From assembly GCA_902612605.1 (NCBI GenBank), contig CACMDY010000002.1:62001-126000 (forward strand): 64,000 nucleotides of DNA, written 5' to 3'. Position numbers and translations under genes: made by a program. This DNA comes from an uncultured Pelagibacteraceae bacterium (GTDB lineage: Bacteria; Pseudomonadota; Alphaproteobacteria; Pelagibacterales; Pelagibacteraceae). Each line of letters opens with the position of its first letter. Within the stretch, counting starts at the first letter, position 1. This document shows, piece after piece, positions 1 to 7,983 of this stretch. The notes under the pieces were generated by a model. It had not been told where the DNA came from. It made no database searches and saw only the letters and a program-made list of their open reading frames with translations.

Positions 1-535
1 ATAAAATTCCACAATTTAATTTATCTGCTATTTCTTTTATTAATTTATACAATGCAATCTCCCCAGTAAAATCAACTCCTTGAACCGGCTCATCCAATAC
101 TAAAAGATCAGGTTTTTTTGAAACTGCTCTTGCAAGAAGCACTCTTTGAAATTCTCCACCAGATAAATTTCCTAAATTCTGGTTTTTAAGATGATCTGCA
201 CCCGTTAATTTTAAAGCTTCATTTATTTTTTCTTCATCGAGTTCATCTGTTAAAACCATAAAATCACTCACTTTAAGTGGCAATGTCCAGTCAATTGAAA
301 TCTTTTGAGGAACATATCCAATTTTATCAGTAAATTTTTCTACATTGCCTTCTATATTCTTATGAAGTCCTATCGCAATTTTTGCAGTTGTGCTTTTGCC
401 AGAACCATTTGGCCCAATTAATGTTACTATCTTTCTTCTTTCAACAATTAAAGAAACGCCTTTTACAAGCCATTTATTCCGTTGTTTTAATCCAACTTCA
501 GTTAATTTTACTAATACATTGTTCTCAATTGTCAT
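1..535 (-). CDS. znuC: ABC transporter ATP-binding protein, zinc uptake ZnuC (partial, 3' end beyond left edge)
   Basis: This is the ATPase subunit that would power zinc import at the inner membrane with ZnuA and a ZnuB permease. The visible 178 codons start at the ATG at 535 and run off the left edge, so the C-terminus is missing. A Walker A motif GPNGSGKST lies at residues 41-49, the ABC signature LSGGEFQ near residue 122 and Walker B LLVLDEP near residue 143. It is divergent from znuA across a 72-bp gap holding two Zur-type operators, which supports zinc rather than manganese as substrate. No znuB is visible; it would be expected beyond the left edge. Confidence 0.88.
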   Translation of the reverse strand, partial: MTIENNVLVKLTEVGLKQRNKWLVKGVSLIVERRKIVTLIGPNGSGKSTTAKIAIGLHKNIEGNVEKFTDKIGYVPQKISIDWTLPLKVSDFMVLTDELDEEKINEALKLTGADHLKNQNLGNLSGGEFQRVLLARAVSKKPDLLVLDEPVQGVDFTGEIALYKLIKEIADKLNCGIL

Positions 536-555
536 TTATTACCTTGACTTATTAA

Positions 556-588
556 TGTTATATTATTACACAATGTTATATTATAACA
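556..588. promoter_or_regulatory. Two tandem Zur-type operators between znuC and znuA
   Basis: TGTTATATTATTACA (556-570) and TGTTATATTATAACA (574-588) are two copies of a 15-bp sequence whose starts are 18 bp apart. The second is a near-perfect palindrome around a central T; the first differs in one base. They resemble the A+T-rich palindrome bound by the zinc-sensing repressor Zur in front of znu genes in alphaproteobacteria. Their position between divergent znuC and znuA fits repression of both genes when zinc is plentiful. A minus-strand promoter for znuC (TTGTTA at 589-584, TAATAT at 565-560, 18-bp spacer) would be fully covered by the pair. Assignment to Zur is by resemblance and context. 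Confidence 0.7.
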
Positions 589-607
589 ATTAACACTAAA
601 TTAAATT

Positions 608-1750
608 ATGAAAAACTTAAAAAAATCAACATTAATAATTACAATATTATCTTTTTTAGCTCTTTTTACATCAGCAAAAGCAGAAATAAAAGTTGTAGCT
701 TCAATTAAGCCTATACACTCTTTAGCTAGCTATCTGATGGATGGAGTTGCTAAACCAGACCTAATAGTCGATGGATATTCTTCACCACATGGATTTCCGT
801 TAAAACCATCTCATGCAAAGATGTTACAAGAAGCTGATCTTATTTTTTGGGTAGGTGAAGATCTAGAAAACTTCATGGAAAAACCATTAGATTCAATTGC
901 AAAAAAAGCTGAAAAAATTGAATTAATGGAAATTAAAGGTCTTAATAAATTAAAATTCAGAGAACGAAATATTTTTGGTGATCATGATGATCATGACGAT
1001 CACGGACATAAAGAAGATGGCCATAAAGAAGATGATCACGATGATCATGACCATAAAAAGAAAGATGGACATGACGACCACGATGATCACGACCACAAAA
1101 AAAAAGACGGTCATAAAGAAGACGACCACGATGATCATGACCATAAAAAGAAAGATGGGCATGACGATCATGATGACCATGGACATAAAAAGAAAGATGA
1201 CCATGATGACCACGATGATCATGCAGGACATGAAGGTCACCACCACGGTGAGCATGACCCACATATTTGGTTAGATCCAATGAATGCTAAAGTTATATTA
1301 AATGAAATGGCAGAGCATTTAATTGAAAATGATGCTAAGAACGCATCAAAATATAAAAGCAATTTAAAGAAAGCACTAAAAGATATTGATAAACTTGTTA
1401 GTGACGTCTCTTCTGAATTAAATCAGAGTGTTGCATCAATTGTTTTCCATGATGCTTACCAATATTTTGAGAAAAGATTTAATGTTAATATATTGGGTGC
1501 TTTTACAGTTAATACAGATGTAATGCCAGGAGCAGAACAATTGGCTGAAATCAGAGAAATAATTGAGCATGATAAAGTAGCTTGTGTATTTTCTGAACCA
1601 CAGTTTAATCCAAATATCATTAAAGCTGTAGCAAAAGATATGAATATTAAAACTGGTGTTGTAGACCCATTAGGAGCTACTTTGGATCCTGGAAAAGACT
1701 TATATTTTGATTTAATCAGAAATATGTCTAAATCTTTTAAAGGTTGTTAA
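608..1750 (+). CDS. znuA: Zinc ABC transporter periplasmic substrate-binding protein ZnuA with expanded His-rich loop
   Basis: This is the periplasmic zinc-capturing component of the ZnuABC importer (cluster A-1 solute-binding family). Residues 1-25 form a signal peptide ending in SAKA. The N-lobe contains the conserved PIHSL and SPHGFPLKP segments, which carry metal-ligand histidines, and HDPHIWLDP follows the loop. Residues about 124-216 are a His/Asp/Lys-rich low-complexity loop with nearly 30 histidines, which makes the protein 380 aa against about 300-320 for typical ZnuA. The C-lobe contains VFHDAYQYF, with another ligand His, and FSEPQFNP. It is divergent from znuC and probably controlled by the shared Zur-type boxes. 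High confidence in family; zinc specificity rests on the loop and the operators. Confidence 0.92.
   Translation: MKNLKKSTLIITILSFLALFTSAKAEIKVVASIKPIHSLASYLMDGVAKPDLIVDGYSSPHGFPLKPSHAKMLQEADLIFWVGEDLENFMEKPLDSIAKKAEKIELMEIKGLNKLKFRERNIFGDHDDHDDHGHKEDGHKEDDHDDHDHKKKDGHDDHDDHDHKKKDGHKEDDHDDHDHKKKDGHDDHDDHGHKKKDDHDDHDDHAGHEGHHHGEHDPHIWLDPMNAKVILNEMAEHLIENDAKNASKYKSNLKKALKDIDKLVSDVSSELNQSVASIVFHDAYQYFEKRFNVNILGAFTVNTDVMPGAEQLAEIREIIEHDKVACVFSEPQFNPNIIKAVAKDMNIKTGVVDPLGATLDPGKDLYFDLIRNMSKSFKGC
979..1258. repeat. Degenerate tandem repeat encoding the His/Asp-rich ZnuA loop
   Basis: About 280 bp of imperfect repeats of short units (gat-cat-gat, aaa-aag-aaa-gat-gg) encode alternating DDHDDH and KKKDGH blocks. 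The repeat is open in several frames, so long unrelated open frames appear on both strands here; these are artefacts of the repeat. Such tracts can change length by slippage. Confidence 0.85.
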
Positions 1751-1765
1751 TTAAAAATTGAACTT

Positions 1766-1800
1766 TTGCCGTAAATAATATCTAATATTATTTATGGCAA
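1766..1800. promoter_or_regulatory. 16-bp inverted repeat overlapping the start codon of the Ldh-family gene
   Basis: The arms at 1766-1781 and 1785-1800 are complementary over 16 positions with one G-T pair and a 3-base centre. The start ATG at 1794 lies inside the right arm and no Shine-Dalgarno sequence precedes it. As DNA it could be an operator for a dimeric repressor. As RNA it would hide the start codon. It is not followed by a T-run, so a terminator for znuA is less likely. Confidence 0.6.
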
Positions 1801-2792
1801 CCGTTCCTTTAAGTTTAGAAGAAATTTTTCATTTAGCTAAAAAAACATTAATAGCTAACGGATGCGATGAAGAAACAGCAGATACTTTATCTACTTTAAT
1901 CAAAAATGCTGAAAGAGATGGATCATTATCTCATGGTCTATTTAGATTACCCGCTTATGTATCTGGTTTAAAAAGCGGAAAAATTAATGGTAAGGCTAGA
2001 CCAGTGATTTCAAAATTAACCCCAAGTGTTGTTAAAGCAGATGGGAAAAATAGTCTTGCCCCAATGGTTTTAAAATATGGAATACCAGAACTCGTAAAAG
2101 CTGCAAAAGAAAATGGAGTTGCAGTTTTAGCAATCACTAATTCTCATCATATGGCTGCTATGTGGCCTGAGACTGAAGCAATAGCAGAGCAAGGACTTGT
2201 TGCTTTTGCCTGTACATCATACAAGCCAGCAGTTGCACCAGCAGGAGCAATTAAACCTTTATTTGGAACAAACCCAATTTCATTTGCTTGGCCAAGAAAA
2301 AATAAACCACCTGTAGTTTATGATATGGCTACTGCATCGATGGCCATGGGAGAGGTTCAAGTTGCAAAAAGAGAAGGGCACAAGGTCCCAATAGGAACTG
2401 GTTTAACTAAAGATGGAAAAGAAACAACAGATCCTGGTGAAATAGCAGATGGTGGAGTTTTGTTGCCATTTGGCGGCTATAAAGGCTCAGGAATAGCAAT
2501 GATGGTCGAATTACTTGCTGGAGCCTTAGTTGGAGATAATTTTAGTTATGAGACGGCTGAGAAGGATACAGATGATGGTGGACCACCAAGTGGTGGAGAG
2601 TTTATTTTAGCTATATCTCCTGACAAATTAACAAATTCTGATTGGGATAGTCATTCAAATAAATTCTTTGAGAAAATGAAATCAATGGGAGAGGTTAGGT
2701 TGCCTGGTGAAAGACGTCACAAAAACAGATTAGATACTGGACCTAGAAATATTAATGAGGAACTTGTTAATAAAATAAAATCATTAAGTTAA
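1794..2792 (+). CDS. Ldh family oxidoreductase (malate/L-lactate dehydrogenase-like, NAD(P)-dependent)
   Basis: This cytosolic protein belongs to the family of NAD(P)-dependent 2-oxo/2-hydroxy acid and cyclic imino acid reductases (YlbC, YiaK, DpkA and malate dehydrogenase-like members); the substrate cannot be read from sequence. At 332 aa it has normal family length. Recognisable segments are RDGSLSHGLFRLPAYV near residues 40-55, AITNSHHMAAMWPE near 115, LFGTNPISFAWP near 155 and LLPFGGYKGSGIAMMVELL near 222. The first in-frame ATG is used; the next lies far inside the conserved domain. It follows znuA by 43 bp, and its start codon lies in a 16-bp inverted repeat, so separate regulation is likely. 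The 3' end overlaps xthA by 9 bp, convergent. Confidence 0.85.
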   Translation: MATVPLSLEEIFHLAKKTLIANGCDEETADTLSTLIKNAERDGSLSHGLFRLPAYVSGLKSGKINGKARPVISKLTPSVVKADGKNSLAPMVLKYGIPELVKAAKENGVAVLAITNSHHMAAMWPETEAIAEQGLVAFACTSYKPAVAPAGAIKPLFGTNPISFAWPRKNKPPVVYDMATASMAMGEVQVAKREGHKVPIGTGLTKDGKETTDPGEIADGGVLLPFGGYKGSGIAMMVELLAGALVGDNFSYETAEKDTDDGGPPSGGEFILAISPDKLTNSDWDSHSNKFFEKMKSMGEVRLPGERRHKNRLDTGPRNINEELVNKIKSLS

Positions 2793-3560
2793 TTCAATTT
2801 CAATTGGTGTGTGATCTGAAGGTTTTTGTCTTCCACGAGGAAATTTGTTAATTTTAACATCTTTCACAAGATTTATAATTGAGTTTGAAACTAAGAAATG
2901 ATCAATTCTCATGCCATTATTTTTTTGCCATGCACCGCTTGTGTAATCCCAAAAAGTATATCCTTCTTTATCAGGGTGGATATATCTATATGCATCATGA
3001 AAACCTAAACTTAATAATTCTCTTAATTTTTTTCTTATCTCAAGTCTAAATAATGCATCATTTTCATATCCTTTAGGATTATGAACATCTTCTGCAGATG
3101 GAATTATATTAAAATCACCACCAATAATTATATTTTCTTTTTTTTTTAAATAACCTTTTAACTTCTTAATTAAACTTTCTAGCCAATATAATTTGTAAGT
3201 ATATTTTTCTGTATCAACAGGATTTCCATTGGGTGTGTATATGTTTATTAATTTAATAGTTTTTGATTTATGTTTTAGATCTGCAGTAATAATTCTAGAT
3301 TGTTTATTTTTGTCTTTAAAAATATCTTTTTCAATTTTGTCTAATTTTTTTTTAGAAATTATCGCAACTCCATTATATGATTTTTGACCAAATACATAAT
3401 TCTGGTAATTTGATTTTTCAAAGTCTTCGTAAGGATAGTTTTCATCTTGAGCTTTGATCTCTTGCATCATTAAAATATCTGGTGAATATTTTTTTAAATA
3501 CTCTTTAATATTTTCAATTCTTGCTCTTACAGAGTTAACATTCCAGGAACTAATTATCAT
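2784..3560 (-). CDS. xthA: Exodeoxyribonuclease III (AP endonuclease family)
   Basis: This is an endonuclease/exonuclease/phosphatase-fold enzyme of base-excision repair, predicted to cut at abasic sites and trim 3' ends. Motifs visible are SWNVNSVRAR at the N-terminus, MMQEIKAQD (metal-binding Glu) near residue 40, GGDFNIIP near 150, WDYTSGAWQKNNGMRIDHFL near 205 and the terminal SDHTPIEIEL with the catalytic His. The start is taken at 3560 (MIISSWNVN) rather than a longer open frame, because family members begin just before the SWN motif and because this ATG shares one base with the stop of the upstream iron-sulfur protein gene. It is translationally coupled to that gene and has 258 aa, the usual length. 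Confidence 0.93.
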   Translation of the reverse strand: MIISSWNVNSVRARIENIKEYLKKYSPDILMMQEIKAQDENYPYEDFEKSNYQNYVFGQKSYNGVAIISKKKLDKIEKDIFKDKNKQSRIITADLKHKSKTIKLINIYTPNGNPVDTEKYTYKLYWLESLIKKLKGYLKKKENIIIGGDFNIIPSAEDVHNPKGYENDALFRLEIRKKLRELLSLGFHDAYRYIHPDKEGYTFWDYTSGAWQKNNGMRIDHFLVSNSIINLVKDVKINKFPRGRQKPSDHTPIEIELT

Positions 3561-3877
3561 TAAAGCGAGAAAGATACGCCACAACCACAAGAAGATTTGC
3601 TTTGCGGGTTGTTTATTTTAAAAGAATCTCCGATTAATTCTTTTACAAAATCAACTTCAGATCCTTTTAGTAAATCTGCCGATGTTTTGTCGATAAGAAT
3701 ATTATCTTGTTGTAGATCATCATCCTTAGCAGAGTTATCAAATGAGAAATCATATTGAAATCCAGAGCATCCACCACCTTTAATAGCGATTCTAAAAAAT
3801 GACCCTTTATCTTTTGATGAAAGAAGATGGTTTATCTGCTTTATAGCATTATCTGTAAATTTAATTTCTTTAATCAT
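3560..3877 (-). CDS. erpA: Iron-sulfur cluster insertion protein (IscA/ErpA family)
   Basis: This is an A-type carrier that delivers Fe-S clusters to apoproteins in the cytosol. It has 105 aa and the three invariant cysteines of the HesB/IscA fold: GGGCSGFQY at about residue 37 and CGCG near the C-terminus (about 97-99). The start at 3877 (MIKEIKFTDNA) is chosen because the longer open frame adds 29 non-conserved residues that would overlap the divergent dgt gene. It forms a two-gene unit with xthA, with overlapping stop and start. The subtype (ErpA versus IscA) is a guess: this arrangement with xthA and dgt is common for the ErpA type in alphaproteobacteria. Confidence 0.88.
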   Translation of the reverse strand: MIKEIKFTDNAIKQINHLLSSKDKGSFFRIAIKGGGCSGFQYDFSFDNSAKDDDLQQDNILIDKTSADLLKGSEVDFVKELIGDSFKINNPQSKSSCGCGVSFSL

Positions 3878-3927
3878 AATTAAACATTGATAAAAACAAT
3901 ATAATAATATTTTGCCATTTTTAAAGA

Positions 3928-5046
3928 ATGAAAAATTACTCAAAATTAGGAACATTTGCTTCAAAAGGTAGACTGTTCAAAGAACCGAGCAATCCTTTCA
4001 GATCACCTTTTCAAAGAGATAGAGATAGAATAATTCATTCTACCTCATTTAGAAGATTGAAGCACAAAACCCAGGTATTTGTTAATACTGAAGGAGATCA
4101 TTATAGAACCAGAATCACACATTCCATTGAAGTATCACAAATTGCTAGAACAATTGCTAAATACTTAGGTTTAAATGATGATTTAGCTGAAACATTAAGC
4201 TTAGCTCATGATTTAGGTCATACCCCTTTTGGTCATGCAGGAGAAGAGTCTCTAAATGAATGTATGTATGAATATGGTGGATTTGACCACAACCTTCAAA
4301 CACTTAGGATAGTAATGTTCATTGAAAATAAATATTTTAAATTTGAAGGTCTTAATTTAACATTAGAAACATTAGATGGTCTTATTAAACATAATGGTCC
4401 GGTAACAAAGCTAGTCAAAATAAATAATTTAATTGGGTTAAAAAATTTAAAAAATAAAATTAATTTTTCAAAAAACTCCTCTTTGGAGGCTCAAATTGCA
4501 TCTATATCCGATGACGTTGCATATAATAACCATGATATTCAAGATGGAATAAAAGCTAAATTATTTACATTAAACGATCTTAAACAAATCTCTTTTTTTG
4601 ATGAAATTTTAATATCATATAAAAACAAATTAAAAAGTGAAAATAATGATATTCTTGTATATCAAACTATAAGAGACTCTATAAATTTAATGGTTCAAGA
4701 CTTAATAAAAACTACGACAAGAAATATTTTAATGAATAAAATATCTACAAAAAAAGATGTATCAAATAAAAAAAATCAAATTGTTGATTTTTCCAATAAA
4801 TTAAAAATAACTATAAATGAGATTAGAGATTTCCTTAGAATAACTATGTATAATAATAAAGATGTATTAAAAAAAAATAACGAAGGAAAAAAGATAATTA
4901 AAAAGCTTTTTAATGTAATTAACAAAAATCCAAAAAAGTATATTAAAACTAAATATTTAAAAACTAACAAAGAAAGAGCTATATCTGATTATATTTCTGG
5001 CATGACAGATAGGTACGCCATACAATTATATAGAGCATCAAAATGA
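3928..5046 (+). CDS. dgt: Deoxyguanosinetriphosphate triphosphohydrolase-like protein (HD domain)
   Basis: This HD-superfamily enzyme is predicted to hydrolyse dGTP or other dNTPs to nucleoside and triphosphate, controlling nucleotide pools. The N-terminal segment SPFQRDRDRIIHSTSFRRL is diagnostic of the dGTPase-like family. The metal site appears as HSIEVSQIA and AHDLGHTPFGHAGEE at about residues 65-110, and SISDDVAYNNHDIQDG near 195 supplies another metal-site Asp. At 372 aa it matches the usual alphaproteobacterial length. It is divergent from erpA and its stop overlaps the argS start (ATGA), so it is the head of the argS operon here. Confidence 0.9.
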   Translation: MKNYSKLGTFASKGRLFKEPSNPFRSPFQRDRDRIIHSTSFRRLKHKTQVFVNTEGDHYRTRITHSIEVSQIARTIAKYLGLNDDLAETLSLAHDLGHTPFGHAGEESLNECMYEYGGFDHNLQTLRIVMFIENKYFKFEGLNLTLETLDGLIKHNGPVTKLVKINNLIGLKNLKNKINFSKNSSLEAQIASISDDVAYNNHDIQDGIKAKLFTLNDLKQISFFDEILISYKNKLKSENNDILVYQTIRDSINLMVQDLIKTTTRNILMNKISTKKDVSNKKNQIVDFSNKLKITINEIRDFLRITMYNNKDVLKKNNEGKKIIKKLFNVINKNPKKYIKTKYLKTNKERAISDYISGMTDRYAIQLYRASK

Positions 5047-6773
5047 ATATATTTGAAGAATATTTAAATAAAATTTTAAATAAAATTAAATTAGCAAGTG
5101 AAGAAAAGCTAATTTTATTACCTGAAAGTTTATCTGGTATAAATGTAGATATACCTCCTAAAAAATTTAAGTGCGATCTGTCAACCAATGTTGCAATGGT
5201 TTTATCTAAAACAAATAATGAACCACCAATTAAAATTGCTGAAAAATTAAAAGATATTATTTTTAAAGACGATAATAATGTTGAGAAGATAGAAATAGCA
5301 AAGCCTGGATTTATAAATATTATTTTAAAAAAAGAGTTTTGGACTTCATTTCTTTTAAATATAAATAATCTTAATAATTTTGGCGCAGCACTTAAGGGCT
5401 CTAAAAAGAAACATTTAATTGAATTCGTGTCTGCAAATCCCACTGGACCATTACATGTTGGTCATTGTAGAGGTGCTATACTAGGTGATGTTATCTCTAA
5501 TTTGCTAAAATTTAACAATCAAGAAGTTGTAAAAGAATATTATGTAAATGATCATGGTAATCAAATTTTACATTTTACTAGATCTGTATATTTGAGAATA
5601 AAAGAAAAATTAGATAATCAAACCTTTCCACTAAATGAGGATGATTTATATCCAGGAGAATACATCAAGGATATAGCCCAACATATTATAGATAATAATA
5701 AAGATTTACAATTTGATGATTATGAAAAAATTAAGTTAACACTTACTAAACTAGCAATTACAGAGTCACTTAAACTCATTAAGACTAATTTAAATAATTT
5801 GGGAATTATTCATGATAATTTTGCGAGTGAGACTGAAATAGTTGAAAATAAAGAGGTTGATAAGGTTATTGAGAAACTTAAAAAAGATAAATTTGTATAT
5901 ATAGGAAAAATCAAAGCTCCCGAAGGAGAAGACACAACTAATTGGGTAGAAAGAGATCAATTACTTTTTAGATCAACAGATTTTGGGGATGATAAAGATA
6001 GGGCATTACAAAAATCTGACAACACATGGACTTATTTTGCTGGAGATGTTGCGTATCATAATACAAAACTAAATAGAAACTTTGATAAATTAATAAATAT
6101 TTTAGGAGCGGATCATGCAGGTTATATAAAAAGAATTACATCTGTTGTTGAAGCATTATCTGGAGAAAAAAATAAATTAATTTGTAAAGTAAGCCAACTT
6201 GTTAAGCTAATAAAAGATGGCAAACCTTTTAAAATGTCTAAAAGAAAAGGTGATTACATTACCGTTGAAGATTTAATTTCTGAAGTTGGAAAAGATGCAA
6301 CAAGATTTATTATGCTAAGTAGAAGCAATGATGCTGAATTAGATTTTGATTTTACAAAAGTAAAAGAAAAATCTAAAGACAATCCGCTTTATTATGTTCA
6401 ATATTGTTATGCTAGAATTTCATCGGTTTTTAGAAATATAAATAAAAATATTGATGACAAGATTGATAATGAAAATAATAATATGCAATTTAATAATGCA
6501 GAAATTGAAATTTTTAAAAAAATATCTGAATGGCCTAAATGTGTAGAAATTTCCACTAAAAAACTAGAACCTCATAGGATCCCTGTATATTTATATGAGT
6601 TATCATCTCAGTTTCATTCCTATTGGAATATGGGAAAAGATGATGTTGAAAAAAGATTTATCAATGATGATAAAACAATAAATATAGAAAAACTAATATT
6701 TTTAAAATCTATTGCCAAAACAATTAAAACTGGAATGGATATTATAGGTGTTGATACACCTGAAAAAATGTAA
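5043..6773 (+). CDS. argS: Arginyl-tRNA synthetase
   Basis: This class I aminoacyl-tRNA synthetase charges tRNA-Arg. Present in order are the N-terminal Add-1 tRNA-recognition region, the catalytic core with SANPTGPLHVGHCRG (HIGH-type motif, HVGH, about residue 137), the KMSK-type motif FKMSKRKGDY at about 400, and the C-terminal DALR anticodon-binding domain with YVQYCYARI at about 455. Length (576 aa) is normal. It overlaps the upstream dgt stop by 4 bases, and its stop is directly joined to the next small gene (shared A at 6773). Confidence 0.96.
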   Translation: MNIFEEYLNKILNKIKLASEEKLILLPESLSGINVDIPPKKFKCDLSTNVAMVLSKTNNEPPIKIAEKLKDIIFKDDNNVEKIEIAKPGFINIILKKEFWTSFLLNINNLNNFGAALKGSKKKHLIEFVSANPTGPLHVGHCRGAILGDVISNLLKFNNQEVVKEYYVNDHGNQILHFTRSVYLRIKEKLDNQTFPLNEDDLYPGEYIKDIAQHIIDNNKDLQFDDYEKIKLTLTKLAITESLKLIKTNLNNLGIIHDNFASETEIVENKEVDKVIEKLKKDKFVYIGKIKAPEGEDTTNWVERDQLLFRSTDFGDDKDRALQKSDNTWTYFAGDVAYHNTKLNRNFDKLINILGADHAGYIKRITSVVEALSGEKNKLICKVSQLVKLIKDGKPFKMSKRKGDYITVEDLISEVGKDATRFIMLSRSNDAELDFDFTKVKEKSKDNPLYYVQYCYARISSVFRNINKNIDDKIDNENNNMQFNNAEIEIFKKISEWPKCVEISTKKLEPHRIPVYLYELSSQFHSYWNMGKDDVEKRFINDDKTINIEKLIFLKSIAKTIKTGMDIIGVDTPEKM

Positions 6774-7030
6774 TGCTAAAAGAGCTTAAATATCTATTTT
6801 ATTTAATAATTATATTTTTCTTTCTATTTTTTACTCTAAGATATTATTTTTCAGACGATAATTACAAGAAATCATATAGAGCAGTTTCAAGTATTGATGA
6901 AAAGATATCATCTAACGAAAATAATCTATTTATTCTTAAAAATGACACGGACAACATTATTGAATATGTAGAATACAAAAATAAAAACACAAAAAAATAT
7001 TCTTTTTGGGAATTGTTATATAATGATTAA
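6773..7030 (+). CDS. Small single-pass membrane protein of unknown function between argS and nagZ
   Basis: I do not recognise this 85-aa protein by sequence. It has one hydrophobic helix at residues 7-24 followed by a charged, Asn/Lys-rich tail, predicted outside the cytoplasm or in the periplasm. Its start shares a base with the argS stop and its end overlaps nagZ by 8 bases, so it is firmly embedded in the operon. In many alphaproteobacteria a SPOR-domain membrane protein, with a similar N-terminal helix and a C-terminal peptidoglycan-binding domain, sits between argS and nagZ. This could be a shortened remnant that kept only the anchor, but no SPOR domain is visible. Confidence 0.65.
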   Translation: MLKELKYLFYLIIIFFFLFFTLRYYFSDDNYKKSYRAVSSIDEKISSNENNLFILKNDTDNIIEYVEYKNKNTKKYSFWELLYND

Positions 7031-7973
7031 AAAAACTAGAGCTTTTATATGTGGTATTAGTGGACATAATTTAAAAAAAAGTGAAGTAAGTTTTTTAAAA
7101 AAATATAAGCCATGGGGAATAATCCTTTTTTCAAGAAATATAAAATCAATCAATCAAGTTCAAAAATTAACTGGTTCGATTAAAAAAATATTTAAAAACT
7201 CTAATTATCCAATTCTAATTGATGAAGAAGGTGGAAGAGTAAGTAGATTAAGAAAATTCATAGATAATTCCATTTTTAGTGCAAAATATTTTGGTGATTT
7301 ATATTCAAAAGATAGAAAAAAATTTAATATTTATTTCAATGTTTATGTTAAGCAAATATCCTATTTGTTAAGACTTATTGGTATTAATATTAATACAGTT
7401 CCCGTATTGGATTTAAGACGAAATAAGTCTCATAAAATTATAGGTGATCGATCCTATTCAAATGATAAAAAAACTCTGTCTAAAATTGGCGATATATCTA
7501 TCAAAAAATTTCACGAAAATAGGGTTGGTACAGTAATTAAACATCTTCCAGGTCATGGTTTAGCTAAAATTGATAGTCATTATAAATTACCAGTTATAGA
7601 TAAAGATCTAAAGTATCTTAAAAAATATGATTTTTTTCCATTTACCAAAAAAAAATCTGTTTTAGGTATGACCGGTCACTTGTTGTTTAAGAAACTTGAT
7701 CCGATAAATAACGTTTCACATTCTAAAAAAATCATAAAAATGATTAGAAGAGAAATATCATTCAAGGGAATATTAATGTCAGATGATATTTCTATGGGTG
7801 CTCTTAAAGGTAATTTAAAAAATAACGTTATTAAATCTTTTCGTGCAGGTTGTAATTTGGTGCTTCATTGCAATGGAAAAATGAGAGAAATGAATGTGGT
7901 AGGTCAAAATTCACCTTATATCGACGATTTTATTTTAAAAAAAACTTCTAAATTAATTCAAATAATAAGTTAA
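7023..7973 (+). CDS. nagZ: Beta-N-acetylhexosaminidase NagZ (glycoside hydrolase family 3)
   Basis: This cytosolic enzyme removes N-acetylglucosamine from anhydro-muropeptides during peptidoglycan recycling. Diagnostic motifs are LIDEEGGRVSRL (about residue 63), the conserved KHLPGHGLAKIDSHYKLP loop (about 172), which carries the His/Asp acid-base dyad of bacterial NagZ, and GILMSDDISMGAL (about 250), which contains the catalytic nucleophile Asp. Length (316 aa) is slightly short of the usual 330-340. It overlaps the small membrane protein gene upstream and is followed 10 bp later by scpA, the conserved alphaproteobacterial order. Confidence 0.93.
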   Translation: MIKKTRAFICGISGHNLKKSEVSFLKKYKPWGIILFSRNIKSINQVQKLTGSIKKIFKNSNYPILIDEEGGRVSRLRKFIDNSIFSAKYFGDLYSKDRKKFNIYFNVYVKQISYLLRLIGININTVPVLDLRRNKSHKIIGDRSYSNDKKTLSKIGDISIKKFHENRVGTVIKHLPGHGLAKIDSHYKLPVIDKDLKYLKKYDFFPFTKKKSVLGMTGHLLFKKLDPINNVSHSKKIIKMIRREISFKGILMSDDISMGALKGNLKNNVIKSFRAGCNLVLHCNGKMREMNVVGQNSPYIDDFILKKTSKLIQIIS

Positions 7974-7983
7974 ATTTAAATCC

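Noticed and set aside
390-593. 67-codon plus-strand frame over the znuC start and znu operators
   Set aside because: It is antisense to conserved znuC sequence including Walker A and crosses the operator region.
950-1280. Long open frames on both strands across the ZnuA His-rich region
   Set aside because: They arise from the short-period DNA repeat; their translations are low-complexity Met/Ile/Val or His/Arg strings with no family features.
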